Source of the DNA: JAAXGI01 sp965206975
GTDB taxonomy: Bacteria > Gemmatimonadota > Gemmatimonadetes > Longimicrobiales > Gaopeijiaceae
Direction: 5' to 3'
Assembly: GCA_965206975.1 (NCBI GenBank)
Contig: OZ242253.1
Coordinates: forward strand, 1,736,001-1,800,000
DNA: 64,000 bases
The stretch's first letter is position 1; every line of letters starts with the position of its first letter. Both the position numbers and the translations under genes were made by a program. This document shows, piece after piece, positions 60,751 to 64,000 of the stretch. The notes below the pieces were generated by a model that saw only the letters and a program-made list of their open reading frames with translations, searched no databases and was not told the origin of the DNA.

Positions 60751-61078
60751 GACACCCCGTATGAATTTGCGGTTGGCGTCGAACTCGAGAAGCTGCGAGG
60801 CCGGTGGCCGTGTAAGACGGTCCGCCGGAGTTCCCTCGTCAGAACACGAAGACGTGTCCCACCGAGTTGATGGCCACACCTGCGATCTCACGGAAGTGGA
60901 TGTCGTCGGGGAGGCTCAGCGGATTCGGGACCGACTCGAACGGGAGCTCCGGAACGGGCTCTAAGAACACCGGAGTCATCGTCAGAGCGAACAAGACGGC
61001 CACAAGCAGCACCCGTCTCGCGAACCACGCCCATCGGGAAGTCGGGGATGACGCCCGCTTGACGGGCGACGGGTGCAT
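60751..61078 (-). pseudogene. N-terminal remnant of an NHL-repeat beta-propeller protein
   Basis: From ATG at 61078 there is a membrane/signal helix (FARRVLLVAVLFALTMTPVF), then NPLSLPDDIHFREIAGVAIN and SVGHVFVF, which is how exported NHL/peptidyl-amidating-lyase-like propellers begin. A TGA interrupts at 60839-60841, and the expected continuation (TPADRLTRPPASQLLEFDAN, RKFIRGV) is in the next frame. After about 60750 the likeness ends, so the propeller blades are gone. It needs at least a stop, a one-base change and a large truncation; a dead gene. Confidence 0.5.
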
Positions 61079-61142
61079 CGTACCTGCGATCCGGGCAACC
61101 GTGAACATCGCGGCCACGCCCGGCCATGGTGTGACGACCGGA

Positions 61143-63923
61143 CTATGGATTCAGCCAGTAGTTCAGCTTGATCATGAAGATGTTGTCCGGCGCGACCGTG
61201 AACATGGCCTCTGCGTCTCGACCGAAGTCGAAGTCCCCCACCCCTGGTTGCGCTCCCACGAAGCCGCGGCCCGAGATGGAGTTCCGCCTACTCTGCTGCC
61301 ATATGAAGAACAGCGTCGACCCTGGCCTCCACTCCCACCGGAATACTGCGTTCCCGAGCAAGCTTCTACGGCTGAAATCCTGATCAGAGAGCCGGAACCC
61401 GGCGGCGACCCCGTCACCATCGGGGTCGACAGAGAAAGCTCCGTCCTCATCGAGTCCGATCGTCCCCACGTCCTCGCCATACACGAGGAAGTCGAAGGTA
61501 CCAGGGGCGCGGAACTCCTTGAATGCTCCGAAATCGCCCGTGGAGATAAATGGTTCGACGTAGAGCTGGAGGGAGAGCGTTGGTGAGAAGGTCAGATTCA
61601 CTCGTGTCTCGAGGGACAGCGTATGCTGATCGATCCCCGCAAACACGTAACGAGTCCCGAACGTGCTTGTCGCTTCGACATCGTCGATCTGTGTTACGTA
61701 CTGGGCTGCCGTGTGGGCCCAGGAGTATGAAGGGCCAACGTCGATCTGGAGTGTCTCGTTGAACCGGGCGCTCAAATCGAGCTGTACGCTCCGCGTCCAC
61801 CCTCCGCCGTCGTCAGATCCCCATCCATAGTTCGCGCCAGCGACGACAGCTCGTCGGCTATCGGAGTTGACGCTGACGCTGCCCGAGAGCTCGGAGGGGG
61901 AGCGGGCCATCGGGCCTCCCCTCGTCAGACGGTCATCGTCCGACGATATGGCGTAGAGCACGCGGGCGGAGAGACTCCAGTAATTCAGGAACTCGATACG
62001 GCCGATGTTGTTGATGTTCGCGTACATACGGTCGCCCCCGGAATTCCAGATGCCGTTCGGACCCCCCAAGATCGCCGTCCATGACCTTAGGAACCGGCCC
62101 GGCTCGGGTTGGACATATTGGTAGTGCAGATCCATGAGGATCCGGTCGGCATTGGAATGGAATCCGAGGTCGTTCACCTCGTAGCCCGGGCTTACGTAGG
62201 CGAAGCCGTGGCGCATCCTTACGTTCCCTGCCTCCTTGCCGGCGTATGCCATCGCGTAGAATCCGGCGAGCGAGGTGGCGGTCGGATCGAACTCCACGTG
62301 ACTGACGTCAGGCCTCTGATAGTACCGGGTGGAGGACCTCTGGGTACGGGTGATCGCGTCGACCCCGCCGCTCACATAGCTGCCCGAGAACAGGCCGGAA
62401 AACAGCCAAACCCGGTCTTGTGACTCATGCGCAAAATCGATCCCCGCAGCGTACGCGGAGGTGTGCAGCCTGCTCGTTATCGCGCCGCTGGACACGTCAC
62501 GGTTTACCGCCGAGGCGATCATCCCGAACCGTGTTTGTCCGCCTCGGACCTGCCGCCTCAGGCGCCCGACGAAGTAGTTTGCGGCGGGTTCGACGGTGAG
62601 GTCCCGCCCAACTTGACTGCCGTCCGTATAGGCGGCGACCTCTCTTGCGGTGACGGCCTCAAGGATCCCGACGGACCAGCCGTCGCCCACTCGTCCGGTC
62701 ACCTTGGCCGCCGCGGCGATGGTTGTGGCGGTCGGAGTGTCGGAGAACACCGCCTCAGATGGGGGTGCCCCTCTAGGCGGGCGCCCGATCCGGCGAGAGT
62801 ACACCAACTCCGGACCGGCACCGCTACTTCCCCTTGGCCCCCCCTCGCCGAAGACAAAGATGTCCGCGCCTTCCACAAAGAACGGCCGTCGCTCCGCGTA
62901 CCTCGTTTCGAACGCCGTGAGGTTGATCACGGAAGGATCCAGCTCGACCTGACCGAAGTCCGGGTTCACTGTACCGTCGAGCGTTACGTTGGATGTGATT
63001 CGGTACTTCAGGTCCAAACCCATGTCCGTGAAATGATCCGACCCACTCCGGTACGGGTTCGCGAAGTCCACGCCGGCGGGGGTGTCCAGCTGCAGGAATT
63101 CACCGCGCGCCGCGACGTAGGGAAGAAGCTCGAGCCTCCGCCCAGGCTCAACATCGACGAGGCCATCGAGATGCGCGTAGCGTGAGACCCCGGCCCGCTC
63201 CAGAAGCGGCGTGAAGGGGAACGTCGCGTTTTCCTGATTTCGGTTGATGTTTCGCTCGATCTGAATCCCCCACACCTGCTGCTCGTCAGGACGAAACCGT
63301 AGCTGACTGAAGGGGATTCGCATCTCGACGGTCCAACCCAACTCGGTCACTTCCGTGGCTAAGTCCCAAACAGGATCCCACGAGGCATCACCGCTCCCCG
63401 CGCTGTTGGCCGTAACAATCGCGTCGCCCTTGACTCCGGAGGGGTTCGTCCAGAATCTGTAGGCCGTCTCGTGATCGTGATAGCTGTCGAACAGGACCAG
63501 AAATAGATCGGAATCACTCAGCGCGGCATCCCGCCGTGCCAGTCGAGTGGTGACGGGATTTCGGTCATCCAACGTCGCACCCACGTAGATCGCGTCGTCG
63601 TCGTAGGCCAAGCGCACCTCGGTGCGTTCGGATACGGAAGCACCTTCGAACGGCAAGGTCTGAACGAATTCGGGAACAATAGGCGCCTCGGACCAAACGG
63701 CTTCGTCGAGCACACCGTCGATCGAGATCGAGCCACTTTGTCGGACGGCACGCGCACGCGGGGCCCGCGCATGATCATACTCCTCCTCAGCTTCGAGTGT
63801 CGCCCCGCCCAGCCCTTCCTCAATCACAACCTGCGCTTGGGCGTCAGGACTCGAGAGCAGGAGGTTCCCAGCCGCCAATAGCAGCGGAGTTCTCCAGAGG
63901 GGCGCGTGTGGTGGAGAAGGCAT
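61143..63923 (-). CDS. DUF5916 outer-membrane protein with N-terminal CBM9-like domain
   Basis: About 926 residues. A signal peptide (hydrophobic core RTPLLLAAGNLLLSS, end at DAQAQ) leads to a carbohydrate-binding-family-9-like domain (about 60-230: SISIDGVLDEAVWSEAPIV, VRLAYDDDAIYVGATLDD, VEMRIPFSQLRF). The long DUF5916 part follows (about 240-926: VNPDFGQVELDPSVINLTAF, ETRYAERRPFFVEGADIFVF) and ends in many amphipathic strands and LNYWLNP, as in an outer-membrane barrel. Start ATG at 63923 is chosen at the signal peptide; an in-frame ATG and GTG lie upstream within 75 bases. Such proteins are common in Gemmatimonadota and Bacteroidota; ligand unknown. Confidence 0.87.
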   Translation of the reverse strand: MPSPPHAPLWRTPLLLAAGNLLLSSPDAQAQVVIEEGLGGATLEAEEEYDHARAPRARAVRQSGSISIDGVLDEAVWSEAPIVPEFVQTLPFEGASVSERTEVRLAYDDDAIYVGATLDDRNPVTTRLARRDAALSDSDLFLVLFDSYHDHETAYRFWTNPSGVKGDAIVTANSAGSGDASWDPVWDLATEVTELGWTVEMRIPFSQLRFRPDEQQVWGIQIERNINRNQENATFPFTPLLERAGVSRYAHLDGLVDVEPGRRLELLPYVAARGEFLQLDTPAGVDFANPYRSGSDHFTDMGLDLKYRITSNVTLDGTVNPDFGQVELDPSVINLTAFETRYAERRPFFVEGADIFVFGEGGPRGSSGAGPELVYSRRIGRPPRGAPPSEAVFSDTPTATTIAAAAKVTGRVGDGWSVGILEAVTAREVAAYTDGSQVGRDLTVEPAANYFVGRLRRQVRGGQTRFGMIASAVNRDVSSGAITSRLHTSAYAAGIDFAHESQDRVWLFSGLFSGSYVSGGVDAITRTQRSSTRYYQRPDVSHVEFDPTATSLAGFYAMAYAGKEAGNVRMRHGFAYVSPGYEVNDLGFHSNADRILMDLHYQYVQPEPGRFLRSWTAILGGPNGIWNSGGDRMYANINNIGRIEFLNYWSLSARVLYAISSDDDRLTRGGPMARSPSELSGSVSVNSDSRRAVVAGANYGWGSDDGGGWTRSVQLDLSARFNETLQIDVGPSYSWAHTAAQYVTQIDDVEATSTFGTRYVFAGIDQHTLSLETRVNLTFSPTLSLQLYVEPFISTGDFGAFKEFRAPGTFDFLVYGEDVGTIGLDEDGAFSVDPDGDGVAAGFRLSDQDFSRRSLLGNAVFRWEWRPGSTLFFIWQQSRRNSISGRGFVGAQPGVGDFDFGRDAEAMFTVAPDNIFMIKLNYWLNP

Positions 63924-64000
63924 TCGACGTAGGGTGTCTGGTGGAAACGACAGTGCGGGGCCTAAGCTCTCCGGACTGTGCCTCATGGGCAACAGCACAC

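Noticed and set aside
1..64000. tRNA, rRNA, CRISPR arrays, insertion sequences, prophage
   Set aside because: Intergenic regions were read for tRNA T-arm (GGTTCRA) patterns, direct repeats with spacers, transposase and integrase motifs; none was convincing.

Overview
The window reads as a chromosomal segment of a very GC-rich, diderm, heterotrophic bacterium, most likely Gemmatimonadota. That placement is inferred from gene content and style: BamA/TamA-like plus TamB proteins, a TonB-domain lipoprotein, a DUF5916/CBM9-like outer-membrane protein, secreted M16 and M20 peptidases, many GTG/TTG starts, and long runs of genes coupled by 4-bp overlaps. No rRNA, tRNA, CRISPR array or recognisable transposon is visible.

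Bases 1-40.4 kb are a dense, all-plus-strand housekeeping block. In order it holds: the end of apgM; a split M16 peptidase pair and a Nudix hydrolase; an ECF sigma/anti-sigma pair behind a good sigma-54-type promoter; holA and a small exported TPR-like protein; a copper-type P1B ATPase with a 27-residue membrane peptide; mutS, a TonB-C lipoprotein, ddl, a rhomboid protease and yebC; ruvC-ruvA-ruvB-queA-tgt; yajC, def and fmt; thiE (frameshifted), thiS and thiG; rsmB, a kinase-less PASTA protein, a TlpA thioredoxin, YbbR, tsaD and a metallophosphoesterase; BamA/TamA-like and TamB; htpX and uvrA.

Bases 40.4-43.8 kb form an accessory stretch with lower GC. It has a branched-chain-amino-acid-type binding protein broken by an internal out-of-frame deletion, a small hypothetical protein, an ICMT/PEMT-like membrane methyltransferase, and gene-poor DNA. 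A structured leader then precedes pspA.

Bases 44.7-53.0 kb look like a cell-wall recycling locus. A D-amino-acid aminotransferase (dat) and a DUF3108 protein flank namZ (exo-N-acetylmuramidase, DUF1343). Divergent from namZ is one lipoprotein that fuses a NagZ-type GH3 glucosaminidase to a serine beta-lactamase-fold domain, followed with a 4-bp overlap by a sodium:solute symporter. The enzyme order resembles the Bacillus namZ-nagZ-amiE murein-recycling operon, with nagZ and amiE fused and the PTS transporter replaced by a symporter.

Bases 53.0-64.0 kb are a second accessory region with more relaxed codon use: a GyrI-like domain protein, a SAM methyltransferase, a secreted M20 peptidase, an exported fumarylacetoacetate-hydrolase-family protein, a fused two-domain M16 lipoprotein with an apparent CTG start, a decayed NHL-propeller gene, and a DUF5916 protein near the right edge.
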